DNA of 23,197 nt from a bacterium (lineage in GTDB: Bacteria; Bacillota_I; Bacilli_A; RF39; UBA660): the NCBI GenBank assembly GCA_004560915.1, contig SFTR01000024.1, positions 1 to 23,197 of the forward strand, given 5' to 3'. This document shows, piece after piece, positions 15,700 to 22,007 of the stretch. The notes under the pieces were generated by a model. That model saw nothing but the letters and a program-made list of their open reading frames with translations. It was not told the origin of the DNA and ran no database searches. Both the position numbers and the translations under genes were made by a program. How positions within the stretch are numbered: the first letter of the stretch is position 1; each line of letters starts with the position of its first letter.

Positions 15700-15718
15700 T
15701 TTAAGATGAGGTGAAACT

Positions 15719-16450
15719 ATGGATGATAATGAAATTGGTGGTGTTTGGAGAACAATAGGCGGTAGAAGAATTTTTATTAAAAATGGTCAAGATTTAAAAT
15801 CAGCTATGAAAGAAAGTGGTAAGTTTTCAAATGTAAATCCAGTTTATAATTTAGAAATAAAAGCAAATTGTAGTGATAATTTCAAAAATAATATTGATGG
15901 TAAAATTCAAGAAAAAGTGATAGAATATACGCAAGAAATTGCAAATGATTATAGTGATATATTGTTGCAAGACAAAATAATTTGGAAAACTTATACAATT
16001 GGTGAAAAACAGATAGCAAATTCAGCATACAATTTGAATCCAAAATATTTCCAAAATATTAAAGATGCAAGAAAATTTATTCGTAATAAAATGAAAGAAG
16101 GCGAATATGTTATATGTGATGACGAATTAAAATATGTTGTTGCTCATGAAATAGGACATAATATTTCTACAGGGTTATATAATAGATTAAATGAAAACAC
16201 TTTTAGAACCCCTAAAAAATATGAAAAGTGGAATAATGAATTTATGAAAAGAGTTGAAAAAAGATACAAAGAAGAAATATCAAAAAAATTAGATTATAAA
16301 AAAGAAATTAGCAATTATGCTACATATAATAAAAAAAGAGTAGAGATGTTTGCTGAATGTTTTGCGGAATATATATCTAGTTCTAATCCGCGTCCTTTTG
16401 CAAAAATATTCGGTGAAGAATTAGAAAAAGAAAGGAAGCTAATAAAATGA
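15719..16450 (+). CDS. Zinc metallopeptidase with phage virion-type N-terminal motif (possible ejected cargo)
   Basis: 243 residues. Residues 7-36 carry a motif (GGVWRTIGGRRIFIK, then QDLKSAMKESGKF) that I associate with proteins coded beside minor capsid genes and with phage-borne toxin-like enzymes, where it may act as a virion-loading tag (inference). The catalytic part has VVAHEIGHNIS with H143-E144-x-x-H147, the HExxH zinc site, and further on MFAECFAEYI with E213 and E217, either of which can be the third zinc ligand. This makes it a gluzincin-like peptidase. No signal peptide is visible. It is more AT-rich than its neighbours and lies between minor capsid and scaffold genes, a usual insertion point for accessory genes. 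Its stop overlaps a small partner gene (ATGA). Confidence 0.75.
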   Translation: MDDNEIGGVWRTIGGRRIFIKNGQDLKSAMKESGKFSNVNPVYNLEIKANCSDNFKNNIDGKIQEKVIEYTQEIANDYSDILLQDKIIWKTYTIGEKQIANSAYNLNPKYFQNIKDARKFIRNKMKEGEYVICDDELKYVVAHEIGHNISTGLYNRLNENTFRTPKKYEKWNNEFMKRVEKRYKEEISKKLDYKKEISNYATYNKKRVEMFAECFAEYISSSNPRPFAKIFGEELEKERKLIK

Positions 16451-16680
16451 TAAATGAAAATAGAAAAATGAAGGAATTTTTTAATGATGTAGAAATTAAC
16501 TTATTAAAGGATTTAAAAATTAATGGTGAAACTAAATTAAAAAATGCTTATAACATCTTAATATCTCATTTTGAAAAGAAATATAAAAAAGATATATCAA
16601 ATTTAGCAATGTATGATAATACTGATAAAAAATATAGTGAAATTTTAGTTAAATTATCCGAAATACTTCCTGTATATTAA
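16447..16680 (+). CDS. Small partner protein of the metallopeptidase, unknown
   Basis: 77 residues, helical and highly charged (NDVEINLLKDLKINGETKLK, then YNILISHFEKKYKKDISNLA). ATG overlaps the peptidase stop by 4 bases, so the two are translationally coupled. No family is recognised. Position and size are those of an immunity or inhibitor protein for the upstream enzyme, but a chaperone or unrelated protein is equally possible. Confidence 0.55.
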   Translation: MINENRKMKEFFNDVEINLLKDLKINGETKLKNAYNILISHFEKKYKKDISNLAMYDNTDKKYSEILVKLSEILPVY

Positions 16681-16745
16681 AAAAATATAAATAAATTTAT
16701 TTTAACCTTATCTTAATAGTTTAGTAGATTATTACAAAAGTGACA

Positions 16746-16771
16746 AAGTCGATAGAAATATCGGCTTTTTT
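16746..16771 (+). terminator. Rho-independent terminator after the peptidase pair
   Basis: Stem AAGTCGATA (16746-16754) with TATCGGCTT (16759-16767), tetraloop GAAA, one T-G pair, followed by a T run to 16771. It closes the packaging/minor capsid/peptidase transcript before the scaffold gene. Confidence 0.85.
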
Positions 16772-16815
16772 CGTGTGTCATAGCAACGATAGGACTAGAA
16801 ATATTTTAATTCACT

Positions 16816-16831
16816 CATGGACGTGACCATG
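16816..16831 (+). promoter_or_regulatory. Hairpin leader upstream of the scaffold gene
   Basis: CATGG/CCATG (16816-16820/16827-16831) encloses a 6-base loop ACGTGA; an alternative pairing TCAC (16812-16815)/GTGA (16823-16826) competes. The following AAGGAGGAG at 16843-16851 serves the scaffold gene. The switch-like alternative stems 25 bases upstream of a highly expressed gene suggest mRNA stabilisation or control. No clear promoter is seen between the terminator and here, although late mRNA may be made by read-through. Confidence 0.5.
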
Positions 16832-16855
16832 TAAAAAATACGAAGGAGGAGAAAT

Positions 16856-17401
16856 ATGAAACGTGAATTTTTAGAAGGCTTAGAACTTGATAAGGAAACC
16901 ATTGATACTATAATGGCTGAGTATGGTAAAACTACTCAAGGCCTTAGAGAGGAAAGAGACAATTTAAAATCACAACTAAGTGATGCTAACAATGAAATCA
17001 AATCATATAAGGATATGGATATTGATAGTATCAAAAAATCAGCTGATGATTGGAAAACAAAATATGAAGAAATGGAAGCTAATCAAAAAGCTGAAAAAGA
17101 AAAGAGTATTAGAGATGAAAGAACTAATGCTTTTTTTAATGATGTTAAATTTGCAAGTGAAAGCGCTAAAGCTGGAGTAATAGCAGAGTTTAACAAGAAA
17201 GACTTTAAGTATGATGAAGAATCAAAGAAATTCTTAGGTGCTTCTGAATGGCTTAAAGAACTACAAGAAAAGGATAGTGGAGCATTCTTAAGTGATGTTG
17301 CAAATCCAAGATTTACAGCTAATCCAACAGCTCCAAAAAATACAAGTTCTATGGATCAAATATTACAGGCTATGGGACTTGAAGAAGAAAATAAAAAATA
17401 G
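16856..17401 (+). CDS. Scaffold protein (minor structural GP20 family)
   Basis: 181 residues. Begins with MKREFLEGLELDKETIDTIM, then a long coiled coil (GLREERDNLKSQLSDANNEI) up to about residue 85, and a C-terminal part with FASESAKAGVIAEFNKKDF and SMDQILQAMGLEEENKK. This is the layout of the phage GP20-type scaffold, which directs assembly of the procapsid and is absent from the mature virion. The strong ribosome binding site AAGGAGGAG and position right before the capsid gene support this. Confidence 0.87.
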   Translation: MKREFLEGLELDKETIDTIMAEYGKTTQGLREERDNLKSQLSDANNEIKSYKDMDIDSIKKSADDWKTKYEEMEANQKAEKEKSIRDERTNAFFNDVKFASESAKAGVIAEFNKKDFKYDEESKKFLGASEWLKELQEKDSGAFLSDVANPRFTANPTAPKNTSSMDQILQAMGLEEENKK

Positions 17402-17416
17402 AAAGAAGGAATTATA

Positions 17417-18436
17417 ATGGCAAAAAATAGTATTGAATTATTTAAAGAAAATGCCCCAGAACTTTTAGATAAAGTTTATAAGGCTGTTTGTACTACATCA
17501 GATTTTGATATTAACGGTGCTTTAGTTAAAGCTGGTGCTAATGCAAACGAAATCATCGTTCCAAAATTAGATATGGACGGTTTAGGAGACTATGATCGTA
17601 ATAGCGGTTATTTAGATGGTGATGTAACACTAACTAACGAGACTGTTAAATTTAATTACGAACGTGGAAGAAAATTAAAAACAGATGCAATTGATAATGA
17701 AGAAACAGGTGGAGTTATCATGGCTAATTTATCAAGCGAGTTTTTAAGAACTAAAGTTGCTCCTGAAGTTGATGCTGTAAGATATGCTACTTATTCAAGT
17801 TTAGATGATATCACAGATGTAGCTCCAGAAGGAATTGAATACAAAACAGGTGAAGAAGTATTAAAAGCTTTACAAGATGTTATGACTAAATTAGATGATG
17901 ATGAAGTTCCAGAAGAAGGAAGATATTTAAGAATTAATGCTACTTTACTTTCAATGGCTGAATTTGTTTCAAGAACAACTAATAATGATATTCTTAAAAA
18001 ATTCACTCAAATTAAGAAAGTACCTCAAAGTAGATTCTTAACTAAAATCGAACTAAAGAGTGGTAAAGATGCAGATGGAGAAAGAATTGGTGGTTATACT
18101 AAAGTTGCTGATAAGTATGAATTAACTACTGATTCAAGTATAGTAAGTGGGAAAACATATTATACAAAATCTGGTGACAAATATACAAAAGTTGAAACAC
18201 CAGCTAGTGGTTCATTATCAACATATTATGAATTAAAAGAGAAAGGTAGTAGAGAACTTAACTTTATGGTTATTCATAAACCAGCAATGTTACAATATAC
18301 TAAGCATGCTAAAATGAAAATTTTTACACCAGATTCAGATGATTCAGGAGACTTCTATAGAATGCTTTATAGAATTTATGGATTAAATGATGCGTATGAA
18401 AATAAACGTGCAGGTATTGCAGTGTCTCATAAGTAG
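17417..18436 (+). CDS. Major capsid protein with inserted domain
   Basis: 339 residues. An HK97-like coat is suggested by the neighbourhood and by segments such as ANANEIIVPKLDMDGLGDYD, LTNETVKFNYERGRKLK, FLRTKVAPEVDAVRYATYSS and the late ELNFMVIHKPAMLQYTKHAK. Between about residues 224 and 273 lies a separate beta-rich insert (YELTTDSSIVSGKTYYTKSG, DKYTKVETPASGSLSTYYEL), of a kind recurring in structural proteins of gut phages and likely exposed on the capsid surface. Codons are the least extreme of the window, as expected for a highly expressed gene (GAAGGAATT ribosome binding region). Confidence 0.87.
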   Translation: MAKNSIELFKENAPELLDKVYKAVCTTSDFDINGALVKAGANANEIIVPKLDMDGLGDYDRNSGYLDGDVTLTNETVKFNYERGRKLKTDAIDNEETGGVIMANLSSEFLRTKVAPEVDAVRYATYSSLDDITDVAPEGIEYKTGEEVLKALQDVMTKLDDDEVPEEGRYLRINATLLSMAEFVSRTTNNDILKKFTQIKKVPQSRFLTKIELKSGKDADGERIGGYTKVADKYELTTDSSIVSGKTYYTKSGDKYTKVETPASGSLSTYYELKEKGSRELNFMVIHKPAMLQYTKHAKMKIFTPDSDDSGDFYRMLYRIYGLNDAYENKRAGIAVSHK

Positions 18437-18444
18437 GTGATAAC

Positions 18445-18681
18445 ATGGGAAGAATTATAGGAAACAAAAAACAAGTCGAAAAGTTATATTCTTTAGCAGA
18501 AGTTAAAGAATTATCTAACGAACTAAATGCTAAAATAGTTGAATTAACTGAAGCAAAAGTTAAGTTATCTGAAGAAGTGGATACACTAACTGAAACAAAT
18601 AACGAACTAAATGCTAAAATAGTTGAATTAACTGAAGCAAATGGTAAAAAAAATAAAAAAAATTCTGATAAAGAGGAATAG
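18445..18681 (+). CDS. Small coiled-coil protein with internal duplication
   Basis: 78 residues, mostly coiled coil. The segment NELNAKIVELTEA occurs twice, 28 residues (four heptads) apart, coded by an exact 42-bp repeat. A basic tail follows (GKKNKKNSDKEE). The ATG lies 8 bases after the major capsid stop with GTAGGTGA upstream. Such small genes after the capsid gene are often head decoration or unknown; function is not recognised here. Confidence 0.6.
   Translation: MGRIIGNKKQVEKLYSLAEVKELSNELNAKIVELTEAKVKLSEEVDTLTETNNELNAKIVELTEANGKKNKKNSDKEE
18516..18641. repeat. Exact 42-bp direct repeat within the coiled-coil gene
   Basis: 18516-18557 is identical to 18600-18641; both start TAACGAACTAAATGCT. 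The 84-bp period is 28 codons, exactly four heptads, so gain or loss of a unit changes coiled-coil length without breaking the frame. No codon drift between copies suggests a recent duplication. Confidence 0.85.
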
Positions 18682-18693
18682 GAGGTGTAAGGT

Positions 18694-19089
18694 ATGCTAA
18701 CTAAGTTAGTTGATTATAATTATTACAATAAAACTTATGAAGGTTCTAGCATACCTGAATCTTCGTTTAATCAAATGACCATAACAGCAAGTGCATATGT
18801 TAATAAATATACCTTTAATAGAATTGATAGTTCTATTTTAGATGATAATATTAAAGATTGTACTTGTGAAATAATAGAATTACTTTATTCTCAAAAAATA
18901 AAAAAAGATAAAATTGAAAATGATAAGATTGTTGCTAGTGAAACAGTTGGACCTCATTCTAAATCATATGTTAATAATACTAGCATGATTGAGAAGAACA
19001 TATTAAGTGATATAGAACTAGATAATAAATGCTATAAAATATGTTATAGATATCTAGCATCTACTGGCTTAATGTATAGAGGTAGATAA
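18694..19089 (+). CDS. Head-tail connector protein (gp6-like)
   Basis: 131 residues, helical: FNQMTITASAYVNKYTFNRI, then CTCEIIELLYSQKIKKDKIE and the late YKICYRYLASTGLMYRGR. The pattern of an N-terminal helix pair with a C-terminal 'C/Y-x-x-Y-L-x-x-T-G-L-M-Y-R-G' end is that of the DNA-packaging/adaptor proteins that bind beneath the portal. Two TTG/GTG codons precede, but ATG 18694 with GGAGGTGT upstream is convincing. The stop overlaps the next ATG. Confidence 0.75.
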   Translation: MLTKLVDYNYYNKTYEGSSIPESSFNQMTITASAYVNKYTFNRIDSSILDDNIKDCTCEIIELLYSQKIKKDKIENDKIVASETVGPHSKSYVNNTSMIEKNILSDIELDNKCYKICYRYLASTGLMYRGR

Positions 19090-19469
19090 TGTTTCCACAC
19101 ACTGTAACAGTTGTTAACATAAGTGACAATAGCAATGCATTAACATTTAATAATTGCATCGTAAATGATGTCTTTTTTTATAGTAAAAAGATAATATCTC
19201 AAGAGGGTAAAGGAGAAAATTACTCAAATGCATATAATTGTATTTTTTCTAATGAATCATTAAAAAAGTATCTTAAATCATCTGAATATTCTATTGAAGA
19301 AGATACTTTTACACTTATAAAAAATAAAACAATAATTGTAAAAGGACAAACTAACATAAATGATTTAGATGACTTAGATAAAATTGATGATTGGTTCTAT
19401 GTTAAAACTATATCTGATAACTCTGATTATGGAGAAGAAGACCTAAGAAATATTGAGGTAACAAACTGA
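19089..19469 (+). CDS. Putative minor capsid/head closure protein (DUF6751-like)
   Basis: 126 residues, beta-rich. The start MFPHTVTVVNISDN and the end DDWFYVKTISDNSDYGEEDL followed by RNIEV are hallmarks of the DUF6751-type putative minor capsid proteins, which occupy the head-closure or stopper position in these gene orders. It overlaps the preceding gene by 1 base. Its final TGA overlaps the CTG start of the next gene. Confidence 0.72.
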   Translation: MFPHTVTVVNISDNSNALTFNNCIVNDVFFYSKKIISQEGKGENYSNAYNCIFSNESLKKYLKSSEYSIEEDTFTLIKNKTIIVKGQTNINDLDDLDKIDDWFYVKTISDNSDYGEEDLRNIEVTN

Positions 19470-19885
19470 ACATAAAAGCTCATTTAGTTTTACCTAGTGT
19501 AGAAGAAATGATGAAAGAATGTGGCCTTAACGAAGGTGGTAAAGTTCAATCTTATATTGATTCGTTTATATTTGATCGCTCTAAACCTTATTTACCTGGT
19601 TATCATATTTTTCGTGATAGCAAAAGTGCTAATTTACCTGGGAGTGGAGAAGTCATATGGGATACACCAGATGCACAGTTCCTATTTGAAGGTAAATTAA
19701 TGGTTGGACATGATACACTAAGTCCATTTGCTGCAAAAGGAGAATATAAGATACTAGATCCTAGCGGTCGTGATTTAACATATCATGGCGGTGGTTTAAG
19801 AGGAAAAGATTGGATAAGCAGAATGATGAAAGATGAAGAAGAAGAACTTATCAAAGGCTGTGAAAAAATTATTAATTGGAGGTAA
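19466..19885 (+). CDS. Putative minor capsid/head-tail joining protein, CTG start
   Basis: 139 residues from CTG 19466; GAGG at 19454-19457 sits 8 bases ahead and CTGA overlaps the upstream stop in the manner of ATGA. The first ATG at 19508 would delete the conserved N-terminal strand (NIKAHLVLPSVEEM), and no ribosome binding site precedes it. The rest (LNEGGKVQSYIDSFIFDRSK, YHIFRDSKSANLPGSGEVIW, then TPDAQFLFEGKLM) with the conserved dry end GGGLRGKDWISRMMKDEEEE is typical of minor capsid proteins of the head-completion block (neck or tail completion). The CTG reading is strongly supported by homologue-like sequence and spacing but is inference. Confidence 0.75.
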   Translation: MNIKAHLVLPSVEEMMKECGLNEGGKVQSYIDSFIFDRSKPYLPGYHIFRDSKSANLPGSGEVIWDTPDAQFLFEGKLMVGHDTLSPFAAKGEYKILDPSGRDLTYHGGGLRGKDWISRMMKDEEEELIKGCEKIINWR

Positions 19886-19887
19886 TT

Positions 19888-20334
19888 ATGGATAAAGCTA
19901 TTATAGAAATATTACAAGAATATTTAGAAAAGAATTGCGATTATATTAAAAATCTTAAAATAGATTATTTGAGCGAAGATAAGTCATGGTCATTAGAGCA
20001 AGGAGCAAATCCTATGCTTTTAAAAAAAGATGTACTGGGTAATAGAAAAATGCAATTATCTTTTACTTTAGCATCTAGAGTAAATGTAAATTCTATTACT
20101 GATAGTAATCAAAAACAAATATTAAAAGCCTTTAGTGATATATCAGAATGGATGTATCAAAAAACAAAAGATGGCTTAGATATTAAATTAAATAGTGGAG
20201 AATATGCAGAAAGCCTAAGTGCTACACAAAACGCATATTTATTTGCTGTAAATAAAGATAGAACACAAGCAAGGTATGAGATGCCTTGTTTATTTGTTTA
20301 TAAAAAATTAAAGGAGCGTGAAAATAATGAATGA
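19888..20334 (+). CDS. Tail terminator-like minor capsid protein
   Basis: 148 residues from ATG 19888 with GGAGG at 19878-19882; a TTG at 19876 is in frame but too close to any ribosome binding site. Start DKAIIEILQEYLEKNCDYI, then KIDYLSEDKSWSLEQGANPM, a beta block RKMQLSFTLASRVNVNS and the end RTQARYEMPCLFVYKKLKER fit the minor capsid protein placed just before the major tail protein, a site usually held by the tail terminator. Function is by position and fold impression. Confidence 0.68.
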   Translation: MDKAIIEILQEYLEKNCDYIKNLKIDYLSEDKSWSLEQGANPMLLKKDVLGNRKMQLSFTLASRVNVNSITDSNQKQILKAFSDISEWMYQKTKDGLDIKLNSGEYAESLSATQNAYLFAVNKDRTQARYEMPCLFVYKKLKERENNE

Positions 20335-20887
20335 TACTACTTCTTCAAGTTTAAAATTTAGTGGAAGCGGTAAATTTGCAAGAGAGGATTCAATTTTATT
20401 TATGAACCTTAATGTTACATCTGCTGATGAAGATGGTATTGTATTTGATACTGAAAATCCAACATGGGTTCCAATCGGTGAAGATAACGATGAAATAACT
20501 AGAGAACATAATCATGAAACTGAATCTAAGAAAAATGTTTTAGGTAAAACAACTATCAATGCTACACCAGGAGCAGAAACAACTGAAATTGATCCAGTTG
20601 CTATAAGAGGAAATGATACATTATCATATATTCTTTATACAGCACACAAATACAGCCTTGTAGGAGATAAATTTGCAATACCTTGTATGGAGGTTGCTTT
20701 ATTTGATAAACAATCAACTGTAGGTACTTATGGAGCATTTACAGAGACTGCAGTAGTAGATGAAAAATCATTTGGTGGTGATACTACTGAAATTAATTCA
20801 CCTATCACACTAAACTGGAAAGGTGATAAAGTTCACGGAACTTATAACCTAGCAGAAAATAAATTTACTAAAACTACAAGTGCATAA
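20327..20887 (+). CDS. Major tail (tube) protein
   Basis: 186 residues from ATG 20327 (GGAG at 20312-20315); a GTG at 20318 is too close. Beta-rich: WVPIGEDNDEITREHNHETE, then KNVLGKTTINATPGAETTEI, and late NSPITLNWKGDKVHGTYNL. The mix of a long N-terminal strand hairpin and a nearly invariant K-x-x-x-L-G-K-T pattern is that of siphophage tail tube proteins of Bacillota. The downstream terminator and tail chaperone genes confirm the position. Confidence 0.82.
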   Translation: MNDTTSSSLKFSGSGKFAREDSILFMNLNVTSADEDGIVFDTENPTWVPIGEDNDEITREHNHETESKKNVLGKTTINATPGAETTEIDPVAIRGNDTLSYILYTAHKYSLVGDKFAIPCMEVALFDKQSTVGTYGAFTETAVVDEKSFGGDTTEINSPITLNWKGDKVHGTYNLAENKFTKTTSA

Positions 20888-20892
20888 TCAAA

Positions 20893-20931
20893 AGGGATGT
20901 TGGGTTTTAAATCTATCATCCCTATTTTTTT
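20893..20931 (+). terminator. Rho-independent terminator after the major tail protein
   Basis: AGGGATG (20893-20899) pairs with CATCCCT (20917-20923) around a 17-base loop; a T run follows at 20925-20931. This placement, between the abundantly made tube protein and the tail chaperones, is common and lowers expression of the later genes. Confidence 0.75.
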
Positions 20932-20952
20932 ATATGAGAAAGGAATATTAAA

Positions 20953-21417
20953 ATGGCATTAACAATAAAAAATAAATTTATAAGAGAAGATATATTAGAT
21001 GAAAAAGGAAATAAAATAGGAGAAATAAAATTTAATCCTGATGATTCAGCAATAATGAAATCATTATCTGATATATTAGAGGATTTATCTAATTCGGTAA
21101 AAAAAATAGATGAGTATAAAAATGTTGAAATTCCTAAGCTTGATAAAACATCATCTTTAGAAGAATTTGAAAAAGCTAGCTCTTCAATAGAAAAGTTATC
21201 TAGTATGTTTAACATCGAGTATGAAACAATAGATAAATCTATTAAGGCTTTAGAAAACATTTTTGGAGAAGACACTATTAATTGTTTTACCGGCGGAACA
21301 AAAGACCTAGAGTCATTAGTACCATTAATTGATTTTATAGCACCTTATGTTCAAAAAAGTAGAACAGAGAAAGTAAATAAGTATATAAAGAAGCCTAATA
21401 ACGATGTGATGGAATAA
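20953..21417 (+). CDS. Tail assembly chaperone, first gene (gpG-like position)
   Basis: 154 residues. N-terminal strands IREDILDEKGNKIGEIKFNP are followed by helices (SLSDILEDLSNSVKKIDEYK and SSIEKLSSMFNIEYETIDKS) and the conserved ending ALENIFGEDTINCFTGGTKD with a helix LIDFIAPYVQKSRTEKVNKY. This is the DUF6673-like phage protein between major tail and tape measure, equivalent in position to lambda gpG. GAAAGGAATA precedes the ATG. The stop overlaps the next start (TAATG); no slippery frameshift site was found at the overlap. Confidence 0.72.
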   Translation: MALTIKNKFIREDILDEKGNKIGEIKFNPDDSAIMKSLSDILEDLSNSVKKIDEYKNVEIPKLDKTSSLEEFEKASSSIEKLSSMFNIEYETIDKSIKALENIFGEDTINCFTGGTKDLESLVPLIDFIAPYVQKSRTEKVNKYIKKPNNDVME

Positions 21418-21998
21418 TGAATGTATTAACAGATAAATTACCAACTAAAATAAAAGTTAACGATAATATTTATAATATCAATTATGATTTTAGGACCGTT
21501 ATTAATATAATTCTTGCTTTTGAAGATAAAGAATTAACTAATAATGAACAAATTTATATTATGCTTAAAAATTTATATAAGGAAGAAGTGAAACCAGAAG
21601 ATATGGCAGAAGCCATGAAAAAAGCACTTAAATTTATTGATGGTGGTACTGAACCTGAACTAGAAAATGATATAAAGCCTAAGCAAATATATTCGTTTAA
21701 AAAGGATGGTAATTATATATTCAGTGGAATTAATCAAACACATCACATTAATTTATCCGAAAATGAAAATATGCATTGGTGGGTGTTTTTATCATTTTTT
21801 ATGGATATGTCTACTGATTGTACTTTTGGAGAGTTAGTTTATTATAGAAAAAGAAAAAATGAAAATAAATTAACAAAAGAAGAAAAAGAACAATATAAGA
21901 AGATAAAAAAATTAGTAGATTTAGATGAAAAAAATAAAGTATCTTCACAAGCAAGAAAAGAGTTTTTGGATAAATTTAGAGAATTAAATAAAAAGTGA
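21417..21998 (+). CDS. Tail assembly chaperone, Gp15 family
   Basis: 193 residues. Begins MNVLTDKLPTKIKVNDNIYN, then YDFRTVINIILAFEDKELTN, and ends with a strong match to bacteriophage Gp15 (ENMHWWVFLSFFMDMSTDCT, FGELVYYRKRKNENKLTKEE). These proteins are encoded just before the tape measure and help load it during tail assembly, and the gene here sits 9 bases before the tape-measure start. Tryptophan-rich helix M-H-W-W-x-F is diagnostic. Confidence 0.85.
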   Translation: MNVLTDKLPTKIKVNDNIYNINYDFRTVINIILAFEDKELTNNEQIYIMLKNLYKEEVKPEDMAEAMKKALKFIDGGTEPELENDIKPKQIYSFKKDGNYIFSGINQTHHINLSENENMHWWVFLSFFMDMSTDCTFGELVYYRKRKNENKLTKEEKEQYKKIKKLVDLDEKNKVSSQARKEFLDKFRELNKK

Positions 21999-22007
21999 GG
22001 TGATTAA

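Noticed and set aside
18516..18641. CRISPR-like repeat
   Set aside because: Only two copies, inside a reading frame with matching heptad register; a protein duplication explains it.
21405..21425. Programmed frameshift between the two tail chaperones
   Set aside because: The genes meet at a TAATG stop/start overlap and no slippery heptamer was found there.
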